Part shown: positions 1 to 5,364 of the stretch, piece by piece
Position numbering within the stretch: position 1 is the stretch's first letter
Layout: every line of letters starts with the position of its first letter
From: an uncultured Anaerocolumna sp.
GTDB taxonomy: Bacteria > Bacillota > Clostridia > Lachnospirales > Lachnospiraceae
Length of the DNA stretch: 5,364 bases
Assembly: GCA_937901695.1 (NCBI GenBank)
Contig: CALDJN010000317.1
Location: forward strand, 1-5,364
Direction: 5' to 3'
Position numbers and translations under genes: made by a program
Notes under the pieces: model-generated
Told to the model about the DNA's origin: nothing
The model's database searches: none
Seen by the model: only the letters and a program-made list of their open reading frames with translations

Positions 1-44
1 ATTTCTATGTAGATTATAACTCTAATTTCATTCAATAATCAATG

Positions 45-50
45 TATAAT
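45..50 (+). promoter_or_regulatory. Possible -10 box for the regulator gene
   Basis: A perfect TATAAT preceded directly by TG lies about 128 bases before the regulator's ATG. No recognisable -35 is seen 16-18 bases upstream, and TATAAT-like words are common in AT-rich DNA, so this is a weak candidate. If it is real, the regulator has a leader of roughly 120 bases. Confidence 0.25.
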
Positions 51-101
51 AATAAAAAGCGGATAGCCACGCGCCAAAAGGGTACTCCCTCCCAAGTTGA
101 C

Positions 102-129
102 ATCTGATCTCCCGCCCATTGGATCGGAT
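102..129. repeat. Imperfect inverted repeat in the regulator leader
   Basis: The arms ATCTGATC (102-109) and GATCGGAT (122-129) are complementary except for one position that would be a G-U pair in RNA. They are separated by 12 bases. The element could be a palindromic operator, perhaps for autoregulation, or a leader hairpin. It does not resemble the usual LacI-family operator with a central CG. Function is unknown. Confidence 0.3.
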
Positions 130-164
130 ACTTCTGTTGTCCCTTATATCCCGCTCTGCTAAGA

Positions 165-171
165 AGAGGGA
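165..171 (+). promoter_or_regulatory. Ribosome binding site that fixes the regulator start
   Basis: AGAGGGA at 165-171 resembles a Shine-Dalgarno sequence. It abuts the in-frame GTG at 172, leaving no spacer, but stands 6-7 bases before the ATG at 178. The ATG is therefore the likely start, which also gives the usual family N-terminus, MVTLKDIAKEAGVS. Confidence 0.7.
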
Positions 172-177
172 GTGTAT

Positions 178-1134
178 ATGGTAACGCTAAAAGATATTGC
201 AAAAGAAGCCGGAGTAAGCGTAATGACGGTATCGCGCGTTGTGAATAAGCGCTATTCCGAAGTGTCGGATGAAAATATAGCGAAGATACAATCCATTATT
301 GAAAAACTTGGTTATGTTCCTAATTCCTCTGCGCGGAGCCTGTCATCCAAATCCTCCAAAATCATATCCATTATCCTACAGGGCTCAGGTAATGTACTTG
401 AATCACCTTACAATGCTACGATGCTGGGATATATTATACAGCTTGTTCAGGAGTACGGTTATAATGCTATGGTACATTTTATCAATGAATATTCCGATGT
501 TACGAAGCACTTACAGTCATGGAATGCAGAGGGTGCCCTGTTTCTAGGAACCTTTGATAAAAACATTCAGCAAATACAGGCGGATAATAAGCTTCCACTC
601 GTATTTACGGATAGTTATAGTAGTGTAAGGCAATTGATTAATATAGGAATCGACGATTATAAGGGTGGTGTACTGGCTGCTAAACATTTTATAGAGAATG
701 GGCATCGGGATTTTGCTTTTATTACACCTCATACCAGTGTCAACCAGTTAATCAAGCAACGATTAAAAGGTTTTCAGGATACCATAGAAACTGCTAATTT
801 GAATTTGTATCCGGAACATATTTTAGAACCGACAAACATGGAGGAAACCGCAACCAGGCTTTGCTCTTTTAAAAAACCGGTCAGTGCCATCTTTGTCGCC
901 GCCGATAACAGCGCCATCGAGCTAATGGACAGATTAAAGCGAAGAGGGTATCGGATACCGGAGGACTTTTCAATTATTGGTTTTGACAATCTTCCCATAT
1001 CTCAATATGTGACCCCTAGGTTAGCCACGATTTCACAGGATATTAAGCAGAAGGCACAATTTGCATTGGAAGTATTATTCCAGCATTTGAAAAAATCCAT
1101 CCTTACCAACGCAGAATATCGTACTGGATGTTGA
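178..1134 (+). CDS. LacI/GalR-family transcriptional regulator, C-terminus frameshifted
   Basis: This is a DNA-binding sugar-responsive regulator that normally acts as a dimer on operators near sugar-use genes. The N-terminal helix-turn-helix is at residues ~3-22 (VTLKDIAKEAGVS, then MTVSRVVN). The hinge-helix region ends near NSSARSLSSKSSK (~49-61). A periplasmic-binding-protein-like effector domain follows from ~62, with typical family elements VFTDSY, GIDDYKGGVLAAKHF, FVAADNSAIELMDRL and IIGFDNLPISQYVTP. The start at 178 is chosen from the ribosome binding site. The frame ends at 1134 with AEYRTGC, which is not a family C-terminus; the expected ending, NIVLDVELIKRES, is present in the +1 frame at 1115-1186. 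Repairing the shift would give 335-336 residues, normal for the family; as written the protein has 318. The lost part is the final effector-domain segment, so folding or effector binding may suffer. The effector is unknown. It is convergent with the sugar-transport operon, which it may or may not regulate. Confidence 0.93.
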   Translation: MVTLKDIAKEAGVSVMTVSRVVNKRYSEVSDENIAKIQSIIEKLGYVPNSSARSLSSKSSKIISIILQGSGNVLESPYNATMLGYIIQLVQEYGYNAMVHFINEYSDVTKHLQSWNAEGALFLGTFDKNIQQIQADNKLPLVFTDSYSSVRQLINIGIDDYKGGVLAAKHFIENGHRDFAFITPHTSVNQLIKQRLKGFQDTIETANLNLYPEHILEPTNMEETATRLCSFKKPVSAIFVAADNSAIELMDRLKRRGYRIPEDFSIIGFDNLPISQYVTPRLATISQDIKQKAQFALEVLFQHLKKSILTNAEYRTGC

Positions 1135-1186
1135 ACTTATAAAGCGGGAATCGGTACTGGATAAGAGAAGTTCCGTAAATTCATAA
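1115..1186 (+). pseudogene. Out-of-frame C-terminal segment of the LacI-family regulator
   Basis: Read in the +1 frame relative to the regulator, 1115-1183 encodes NIVLDVELIKRESV followed by LDKRSSVNS, with TAA at 1184-1186. The core, VLDVELIKRES, is the characteristic last strand of LacI-family effector domains (consensus of the type LxxELIxRES). The frame changes at about 1111-1120 (gcagaatatc). One extra T, or two missing A residues, near 1117 would join both parts, for example as NAENIVLDVELIKRES. This is either a real mutation or a sequencing error. Confidence 0.85.
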
Positions 1187-1220
1187 ATTTGCAAAGTACT
1201 TCGTAAATTTGCAAGACAAT
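1181..1220 (+). repeat. Degenerate 20-base tandem repeat
   Basis: Two adjacent 20-base units, 1181-1200 and 1201-1220, share TAAATTTGCAA (1184-1194 and 1204-1214) in the same register, with TC also conserved at the start of each unit. A third partial match, CCGTAAATT, lies just before at 1173-1181. The repeat begins at the regulator's true C-terminal end and might have arisen by slippage or be the edge of a dispersed element. No function can be assigned. Confidence 0.5.
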
Positions 1221-1314
1221 TTCCGACTTGAGATTACCTATTTGACCGGCAGCGGTATGGCAGTTGCTACGTTTTTACAAACCTTTCTATAATAAGCAGA
1301 CATGGATATGTATA

Positions 1315-1347
1315 TAAAAAGCTACTAACCGATAATGGCTAGTAGCT
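1315..1347 (-). terminator. Rho-independent terminator of the permease-hydrolase operon
   Basis: The perfect 8-base arms AGCTACTA (1320-1327) and TAGTAGCT (1340-1347) can extend, after one mismatch, by a CC/GG pair around the loop GATAAT. Read on the minus strand, the stem is followed at once by TTTTAT (1319-1314), the classic U-tract. It lies ~170 bases past the hydrolase stop codon. On the plus strand there is no following T-run, so it serves the minus-strand genes. Confidence 0.75.
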
Positions 1348-1357
1348 CATAGAAACA

Positions 1358-1388
1358 GAGGAAACCAACAATGTTCCTCCGCTTTTAT
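1358..1388 (+). terminator. Weak possible terminator for the regulator gene
   Basis: GAGGAAAC (1358-1365) pairs with GTTCCTC (1373-1379) with one bulged A and a 7-base loop, followed on the plus strand by CGCTTTTATT. The T-run is interrupted and does not start directly at the stem, so this is a poor terminator and could be chance. Confidence 0.35.
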
Positions 1389-1455
1389 TCATCCTATGAT
1401 ATGAGTGTCATAAGTCATATAAAAACTATGATCATGAATAGGAGCACATATATAA

Positions 1456-1506
1456 AATCTTATAATGACTTTTGAATCTCTTATCATTCTATATATTCAT
1501 AAGATT
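1456..1506. repeat. Inverted repeat just past the hydrolase stop codon
   Basis: AATCTTAT (1456-1463) and ATAAGATT (1499-1506) are perfect inverted arms. Directly inside the left arm, AATGA (1464-1468) can pair with TCATT (1484-1488), giving a two-tier stem with a one-sided bulge. It lies 10 bases beyond the hydrolase stop and could stabilise the 3' end of the operon mRNA. Such pairings are common in AT-rich DNA. Confidence 0.35.
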
Positions 1507-1515
1507 ATTGTAAAA

Positions 1516-3603
1516 TTACAATAACACCGTCTGTTTCACCAGTTTTTTCTCTTTTATTATCTCTTTCCCATCTAGAATTACTTCAAATATCTTGTCCCGC
1601 TGATATTTAATATCTAGCCTATGATTTTTTATCTTGATACCAGTACATAGAAAATAATCCAAACCAAGATAAAGTGGATCTATCTGGATATAATCTTTAT
1701 ATATCTTTAGTCCTAATACATAACACATAATTAAATCAATAAAATAGGAATGATTATAATCCACTTCATCACTTAATGCTTCGCCTGTCTCCGGGTTATA
1801 ATGTTCTACTAAATAAGGTTCGTTTATATTTCCATTTCTAAAATGTTGCATAGCATATCGATGCAAGTATATTGCAAATTTTTTGTCATAAATGTGATCC
1901 TTCTTTTGACTCTGTTTTCCTACTGCATCAATAATAATCCCATTTGTATATGGCCACGATGGTCCGTCCCATACGCATCCATCTCTGCCCTTTATAAAAT
2001 TACCCATCCAGCCACCATTTGGTGCATATGCGCGGCACTTATTCGATACCGACGGAAACATATACTCTGTTTCAAATTCTTCTCCAAATAATGTTTCAAA
2101 TCCTTTTATCTTACTTTGTGGCGCAATATCAGCCCACCATGGATAAAATCCAACAATGTTTTTTACAAATGCCTTTTCTTCCGTTTCAAAATGAATATCA
2201 TAATAGAATTCTGAATTTTCATCCCACATCTTCGTATTGATTTCCAACTTTAATTGCTCTGCCAGGCTTTGATATTTGAATGCATCTTTATCCTCTGCCT
2301 CTTCGCACAAGCCCATAAGTCCTATCAAATTTAAATAGAAATATATACTGCTGTCTACTCTTTTTAAATAAGTATAAGTCTTTGGATTTGCATAATCTTC
2401 TGGAAAATCACTAAAAAACCAATAACTTGGTTGATATTCTTTTCCTGTAAGTTGATGAATTTTAACAATCTGCAACAGATTCTTTCCATCGGTATACTTA
2501 TCAATCATACCATTTATATATTTTTTTAACTTATCCAAAATCTCGTTTAAAAAATGTAAGTCAGGATGAATTAGATAATATTGATAAAAAGCCCAGATAC
2601 TATAATTACTATAAGATGCTCCAAACGTATCAGAAAGCATTACTCTTGGTTCTCCCCGTTCATCCACACTGTCCAATAAAGATTTCATCATTTCTTTTAC
2701 ATAATAAGAATTTCCGTTCCATTTCATATCGGTGATATGTAATGGTGTTGATAGCGGAATGAATTTCGTAAATTCCCACCCGGTAGGATGAAAAATTTCT
2801 TTTCCCATTTTATGTGCTCTTCCCTCATACATTAGACCGTGATTGTAATTTCCATATTTAGGTTCCGCATAACAATTATGTAAGATATACCAACGGTAAT
2901 CCCATGCCGCATTTAAAGCCTTATCGCTACATTCAAAACGAGGAATTTCTTGATAAAATTCACGGTAATCTCTACATTGTTGCGCAAGCAAAATATCTGG
3001 TTCCATACGGCATAATAGGTCTGCTCTTTTTTTACATAAATCATCTGGATCTTTTTTATCAATTCCAAATGCCGCTACAATAACAAATTGCAGCATCTCA
3101 TTTGGTTGCAAAATATATTGTTCCTGATTTGACAGGTTCGTTTTTAAAATATAATAAAAACGATATCCATGATTCGTTACTGGAGAATACACCTTTATTC
3201 CATTTTCATTTTCAATCTCACAATATTCCGGAGTATAGCTTAACTTCAGTGTAATATTCTGATTACTTACATTTTTCCAATATTGAATGGATACCGCACA
3301 ATCTTCTTTGGTAATATATTTCTTCTCTCGAAAAAAAATTTTTGCATCCTCTAATTCTGTTTCCAAATATTCCGGATGCCAAACAGCCTTCATATAATCC
3401 CATGTTTCTTTTTCGATATCCTTACTTGTAACTTTAAAAATCAGATTTAAATTAACCTTATGTAAATAATCGATTCTTCCACTAAAACCAGGAAGCTTAT
3501 CTAAATAATCTACAAAAAGTCGATTTCCCGCTGGACCAAACAGCAATTTGTCCGGCCTTGTCCTAAATGTTCGATTTGAATACTTCAGAGTTCTTTCCGA
3601 CAT
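1516..3603 (-). CDS. MGH1-like (GH63-like) glycoside hydrolase
   Basis: This is a probable cytoplasmic glycoside hydrolase of 695 residues with no signal peptide. The N-terminal ~200 residues look like a beta-sandwich. Residues ~225-635 form the (alpha/alpha)6-toroid, and ~640-695 a small C-terminal beta domain (ending near VILDGKEIIKE). Family-type motifs are MWDENSEFYYDI (~459), GFYPWWADI (~485), GCVWDGPSWPYTN (~542), EHYNPETGE (~600) and DYNHSYFIDLI (~615). By analogy with GH63 enzymes, which use an Asp acid and a Glu base, D546 or an earlier Asp and E600 are candidate catalytic residues; this is inference, not proof. The ATG at 3603 has AGGAA at 3615-3611, 7 bases upstream. The gene begins 24 bases after the second permease stop and is the last gene of the operon, followed by a terminator. 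It probably cleaves the oligosaccharide imported by the adjacent transporter; the substrate (glucoside, mannoside or other) cannot be told. The reading frame appears intact, unlike its neighbours. Confidence 0.85.
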   Translation of the reverse strand: MSERTLKYSNRTFRTRPDKLLFGPAGNRLFVDYLDKLPGFSGRIDYLHKVNLNLIFKVTSKDIEKETWDYMKAVWHPEYLETELEDAKIFFREKKYITKEDCAVSIQYWKNVSNQNITLKLSYTPEYCEIENENGIKVYSPVTNHGYRFYYILKTNLSNQEQYILQPNEMLQFVIVAAFGIDKKDPDDLCKKRADLLCRMEPDILLAQQCRDYREFYQEIPRFECSDKALNAAWDYRWYILHNCYAEPKYGNYNHGLMYEGRAHKMGKEIFHPTGWEFTKFIPLSTPLHITDMKWNGNSYYVKEMMKSLLDSVDERGEPRVMLSDTFGASYSNYSIWAFYQYYLIHPDLHFLNEILDKLKKYINGMIDKYTDGKNLLQIVKIHQLTGKEYQPSYWFFSDFPEDYANPKTYTYLKRVDSSIYFYLNLIGLMGLCEEAEDKDAFKYQSLAEQLKLEINTKMWDENSEFYYDIHFETEEKAFVKNIVGFYPWWADIAPQSKIKGFETLFGEEFETEYMFPSVSNKCRAYAPNGGWMGNFIKGRDGCVWDGPSWPYTNGIIIDAVGKQSQKKDHIYDKKFAIYLHRYAMQHFRNGNINEPYLVEHYNPETGEALSDEVDYNHSYFIDLIMCYVLGLKIYKDYIQIDPLYLGLDYFLCTGIKIKNHRLDIKYQRDKIFEVILDGKEIIKEKKLVKQTVLL

Positions 3604-3627
3604 ATACCTTTTCCTATTTCCTTCATA

Positions 3628-4347
3628 TTATTCTTTTACAGAACCGACCATTAATCCTGTTGTAAAATATTTCTGTGCAAATGGGTAGACTAAAAGAATC
3701 GGTACAATAGTAATTATGACAATTGCAGCTGTTAATGTCTGATAAGATAATAAATGCCCGTTTACATTAATATTTTCCAATGGAGAGCCTGTAGAATTTG
3801 CAGCTGCTGTAAAATTGTATAAAATCAGCTGTAATGGTTGCAATTTGTTTTTTTGCAAATAAATTAATGGTGTTAGATAATCATTCCATTTCTGTACAAG
3901 GTAAAACAAGGTAATTGTAGCTATCGTTGGTTTTGAAATTGGGAAAAAGATTTTCCACATTACAATCCAATCATTTGCTCCATCCACAATTGCAGCCTCT
4001 TCTATTGCAGGTGATATCTGATTTAAAAAAGTTCTGCAAATAATTAATAAATACGTATTAATTGCCATTGGCAAAATCATGACAAGAATATTATTAACAA
4101 GTCCTAATTTACTCTGAATAATATACGTTGGTACAATTCCTGCCTCAAACACAAATGTAGTCATGAACAAGAACATGATGACTCTTCTTGCACGAAATTT
4201 CTTTCGTGTTAAAACATAAGCCGTCATAAAAGTAACAATTACCGCTACAATTGTACCTAGGGCAGTATATATGACAGAATTTATAAATCCTTTAACGATA
4301 CCTAATCTTTCCGCTGTCATTATATATTTATATGATTGTAAAAACAT
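3628..4347 (-). CDS. Sugar ABC transporter permease, LplC/YtcP type, 5' end disrupted
   Basis: This is an inner-membrane permease of a CUT1-type carbohydrate importer (MalG-like; closest in style to LplC/YtcP). The 239 residues from the ATG at 4347 contain most of the binding-protein-dependent transport domain. Hydrophobic helices lie near residues 21-45, 55-75, 84-105, 140-158 and 203-222. The EAA loop that contacts the ATPase is at ~116-140 (EEAAIVDGANDW, then FFPISKP). The family C-terminus KYFTTGLMVGSVKE is present. The family normally has ~290 residues; the missing first helix is encoded upstream in the same frame (4476-4375) but cut off by TAA at 4374-4372. The ATG at 4347 has only AGGAA at 4355-4351, too close for efficient initiation, so any product would be N-terminally truncated and probably inactive. 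The original start at 4476 is 14 bases after the first permease's stop, and the hydrolase follows 24 bases after this gene. Confidence 0.85.
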   Translation of the reverse strand: MFLQSYKYIMTAERLGIVKGFINSVIYTALGTIVAVIVTFMTAYVLTRKKFRARRVIMFLFMTTFVFEAGIVPTYIIQSKLGLVNNILVMILPMAINTYLLIICRTFLNQISPAIEEAAIVDGANDWIVMWKIFFPISKPTIATITLFYLVQKWNDYLTPLIYLQKNKLQPLQLILYNFTAAANSTGSPLENINVNGHLLSYQTLTAAIVIITIVPILLVYPFAQKYFTTGLMVGSVKE

Positions 4348-4476
4348 TGTTTCCTGATGTCGTAATTTCGTTTAGGAAAGTTCGTAAAGAAATGGATATA
4401 CACAGGTTAAAAGCACGAAAGCCATCATGATTGTTACAATAACATCAAAAGTTGTTATTCCTCGTTGTTTTTTCAT
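4348..4476 (-). pseudogene. Severed N-terminal segment of the LplC-type permease
   Basis: From the ATG at 4476 the frame reads MKKQRGITTFDVIVTIMMAF followed by VLLTCVYPFLYELS, then TAA at 4374-4372. This is a typical LplC-family N-terminus: short basic start, first membrane helix and the conserved YPFLYxLS. Reading on in the same frame after the stop reaches the ATG at 4347 and FLQSYKYIM, where the family resumes. Only about a dozen codons separate YELS from SYKYI, whereas relatives usually have about twenty. A small deletion plus a nonsense change, or two compensating frameshifts (the middle reads LNEITTSGNNVF in another frame), would explain this. Confidence 0.8.
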
Positions 4477-4484
4477 CTTTTTTT

Positions 4485-4489
4485 CCTCC
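4485..4489 (-). promoter_or_regulatory. Ribosome binding site of the LplC-type permease
   Basis: A GGAGG core (4489-4485 on the minus strand) stands 8 bases before the ATG at 4476. It is the best ribosome binding site in the operon and shows that translation was meant to start at 4476, not at the downstream ATG at 4347 where the long open frame begins. Confidence 0.8.
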
Positions 4490-4490
4490 A

Positions 4491-5300
4491 CTAGAATGCA
4501 CTATTATCAGATATTTTTTTTGAAATAGCATTCGTTGCAATAACTAAAATAAATGCAATAACTGATTGGAATAAGCTTAAAGCTGTTCCAAGACTATATT
4601 GTGGAAATCCAGATGAACCGAATGCCATACGATAAACATAAGTCTGCAATACATCCGATGTTGAATATGTACTAGGATTTTGCATTAACAATACCTTATT
4701 GATATCAACAGATAAAATACTTCCTAAATTTATGATAAACATTGTAATCATCATTGGCAGCAAACATGGAACTGTTATATAATGCATTTTCTTCCATCGA
4801 TTCGCCCCATCCATTTGCGCTGCCTCATAATATGTAGGATCAATACCACGAATAGCAGCTATATATACAATTGCTGCATAACCAAAATTTTGCCATACAT
4901 GCAGCAATACATATAACGGACGAAACCATCCTGGTTCTGCCATAAAATTTATTGAACTGCTTCCTAATTTTACAAGAATCACATTTATGATTCCGTCAGC
5001 CGGCGATACAAAACTACATAAAATGCTTACCGCAACAGCTACAGATATAAAATATGGGAAAAAACTTATTGATTGTACAAACTTTTTAAACTTTTTGAAC
5101 CGTACCTCTTCTAAAAATAATGCAAATATAATTGGTATTGGAAATGAAATTAGTAATGTCCAAAACGCAAGTAAAATCGTATTTTTAGCAACCGTCCACG
5201 TGTATGGGTCGGATAATATTTCTTTAAAATTTTTTAGACCAACCCATTTGCTACCAAATATTCCTTTAAAAGAACTATAATTTTCAAAAGCGATTGTCAA
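4491..5300 (-). CDS. Sugar ABC transporter permease, LplB/YteP type, 5' end replaced or partial
   Basis: This is the partner inner-membrane permease of the same CUT1 importer (MalF-like; LplB/YteP style). The 269 residues counted from TTG at 5300 contain the conserved IFGSKWVGLKNFKEIL near the N-terminus. Hydrophobic helices lie near residues 38-63, 77-98, 127-150, 180-200 and 238-258. The EAA loop is at ~158-182 (YEAAQMDGANRW, then ITVPCLLP), followed by VLLMQNPSTYSTSDVLQTYV, typical of the family. The TTG has no ribosome binding site and is not a credible start: family members have ~30 more residues with a first helix ending in PMYGLxIAF. The frame stays open from 5301 to the window edge but reads NGYYDVGLKFARLALLGL, which does not match that helix. 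The gene is therefore either fused to foreign sequence or broken at ~5303. It ends at 4491, 14 bases before the next gene's start, as expected in an operon. The binding protein and ATPase are not in the window. Confidence 0.85.
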   Translation of the reverse strand: MTIAFENYSSFKGIFGSKWVGLKNFKEILSDPYTWTVAKNTILLAFWTLLISFPIPIIFALFLEEVRFKKFKKFVQSISFFPYFISVAVAVSILCSFVSPADGIINVILVKLGSSSINFMAEPGWFRPLYVLLHVWQNFGYAAIVYIAAIRGIDPTYYEAAQMDGANRWKKMHYITVPCLLPMMITMFIINLGSILSVDINKVLLMQNPSTYSTSDVLQTYVYRMAFGSSGFPQYSLGTALSLFQSVIAFILVIATNAISKKISDNSAF

Positions 5301-5364
5301 ACCAAGCAGAGCCAGGCGGGCAAACTTTAATCCTACATCGTAATAACCGTTGATGTTGTCGAGC
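5301..5364 (-). other. Open stretch joined in frame to the first permease, origin unknown
   Basis: Read on the minus strand, the bases from 5363 down run without a stop into the permease frame (LDNINGYYDVGLKFARLALL). About half the bases are G or C, clearly more than in the adjoining permease. None of the three minus frames encodes the expected first membrane helix. It may be the end of a different gene brought next to the permease by a deletion, rearrangement or assembly join. I do not recognise the protein. Confidence 0.5.

Larger units (their letters stand above)
1..171. other. Leader region upstream of the lacI-type gene
   Basis: No gene is supported here. The first ~58 bases are AT-rich; the remainder is clearly richer in GC. 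A TATAAT at 45-50 could be a -10 box, but no good -35 lies at the right distance. A TTGACA at 97-102 could be a -35, but nothing close to TATAAT follows 16-18 bases later. An imperfect inverted repeat (ATCTGATC at 102-109, GATCGGAT at 122-129, 7 of 8 positions pairing) lies between this and the regulator and could be an operator or a leader hairpin. Short open stretches on both strands match nothing I recognise. Confidence 0.5.
1187..1515. other. Intergenic region between the converging transcription units
   Basis: This stretch separates the regulator's original stop from the end of the hydrolase gene. It holds most of the 20-base repeat, a 37-codon plus-strand open stretch (1179-1292) with no evident start, the operon terminator (1315-1347), a weaker hairpin (1358-1379) and long inverted repeats up to the hydrolase stop. 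The part before ~1290 is richer in GC than the part after it. The open stretch, including LTGSGMAVATFLQTFL and two stop codons, looks protein-like, but I cannot assign it; it may be a gene remnant. Confidence 0.5.

Noticed and set aside
172..177. GTG at 172 as the regulator start
   Set aside because: The Shine-Dalgarno-like AGAGGGA abuts this GTG with no spacer, while the ATG at 178 has a proper spacer and gives the standard family N-terminus.
544..998. Minus-strand open frames inside the regulator gene
   Set aside because: They lie wholly within the well-supported LacI-family gene, have no family features and are shadows of its coding frame.
1173..1220. CRISPR-like array
   Set aside because: The units are adjacent with no spacers, only two imperfect copies exist, and no cas gene is present.
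1392..1443. TCCTAT / ATAGGA inverted pair as mobile-element ends
   Set aside because: The arms are only six bases, enclose no gene and show no flanking target duplication; such pairs are expected by chance in AT-rich DNA.
1843..2240. Plus-strand open frames opposite the hydrolase
   Set aside because: They overlap conserved hydrolase motifs on the other strand, have no ribosome binding site and encode no recognisable domain.
4372..4374. Programmed readthrough or recoding of the permease stop codon
   Set aside because: No recoding signal is evident and the surrounding stretch is also shortened against the family, so damage or sequence error is simpler.
4987..5280. 97-codon plus-strand open frame opposite the first permease
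   Set aside because: It is the antisense of conserved permease sequence and lacks any domain or translation signal.

Overview
The window looks like a low-GC Firmicute, most likely an anaerobic Clostridia (Lachnospiraceae-like) plant- or host-glycan degrader. This is an inference from AT-rich coding sequence, strong purine-rich ribosome binding sites and a CUT1-type sugar ABC transporter next to a cytoplasmic glycoside hydrolase. No ribosomal RNA or marker gene is present to fix the taxonomy.

Layout: (1) 1-171 is non-coding leader with weak promoter-like sequence. (2) 178-1134, plus strand, is a LacI/GalR-family transcriptional regulator whose last ~20 residues sit in another frame (1115-1186), so the gene carries a frameshift near its end. 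(3) 1187-1515 is intergenic. It holds a short direct repeat, a short unassigned open stretch, a good Rho-independent terminator for the minus-strand genes and several weaker inverted repeats. (4) 5364-1516, minus strand, is an operon in the order LplB-type permease, LplC-type permease, glycoside hydrolase. The hydrolase (695 residues, MGH1-like/GH63-like alpha-toroid enzyme) appears intact.

Both permeases are damaged at their 5' ends. The second has a good start and ribosome binding site at 4476, but an in-frame TAA at 4374-4372 separates its first 34 residues from the rest, and the stretch around the stop looks too short for the family. The first matches its family only from about 5303 downward; the sequence beyond, to the window edge, stays open but does not resemble the expected first membrane helix and is richer in GC.

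Intended function: the two permeases would form the membrane channel of an oligosaccharide importer, with a binding protein and ATPase encoded elsewhere. The hydrolase would cleave the imported sugar in the cytoplasm, and the LacI regulator could control this or a neighbouring sugar locus. Three damaged gene ends in 5.4 kb, plus a change of base composition near both ends of the operon block, suggest a decaying or rearranged sugar-use locus, or an error-containing or chimeric assembly. I see no convincing novel defence, RNA or mobile system here.
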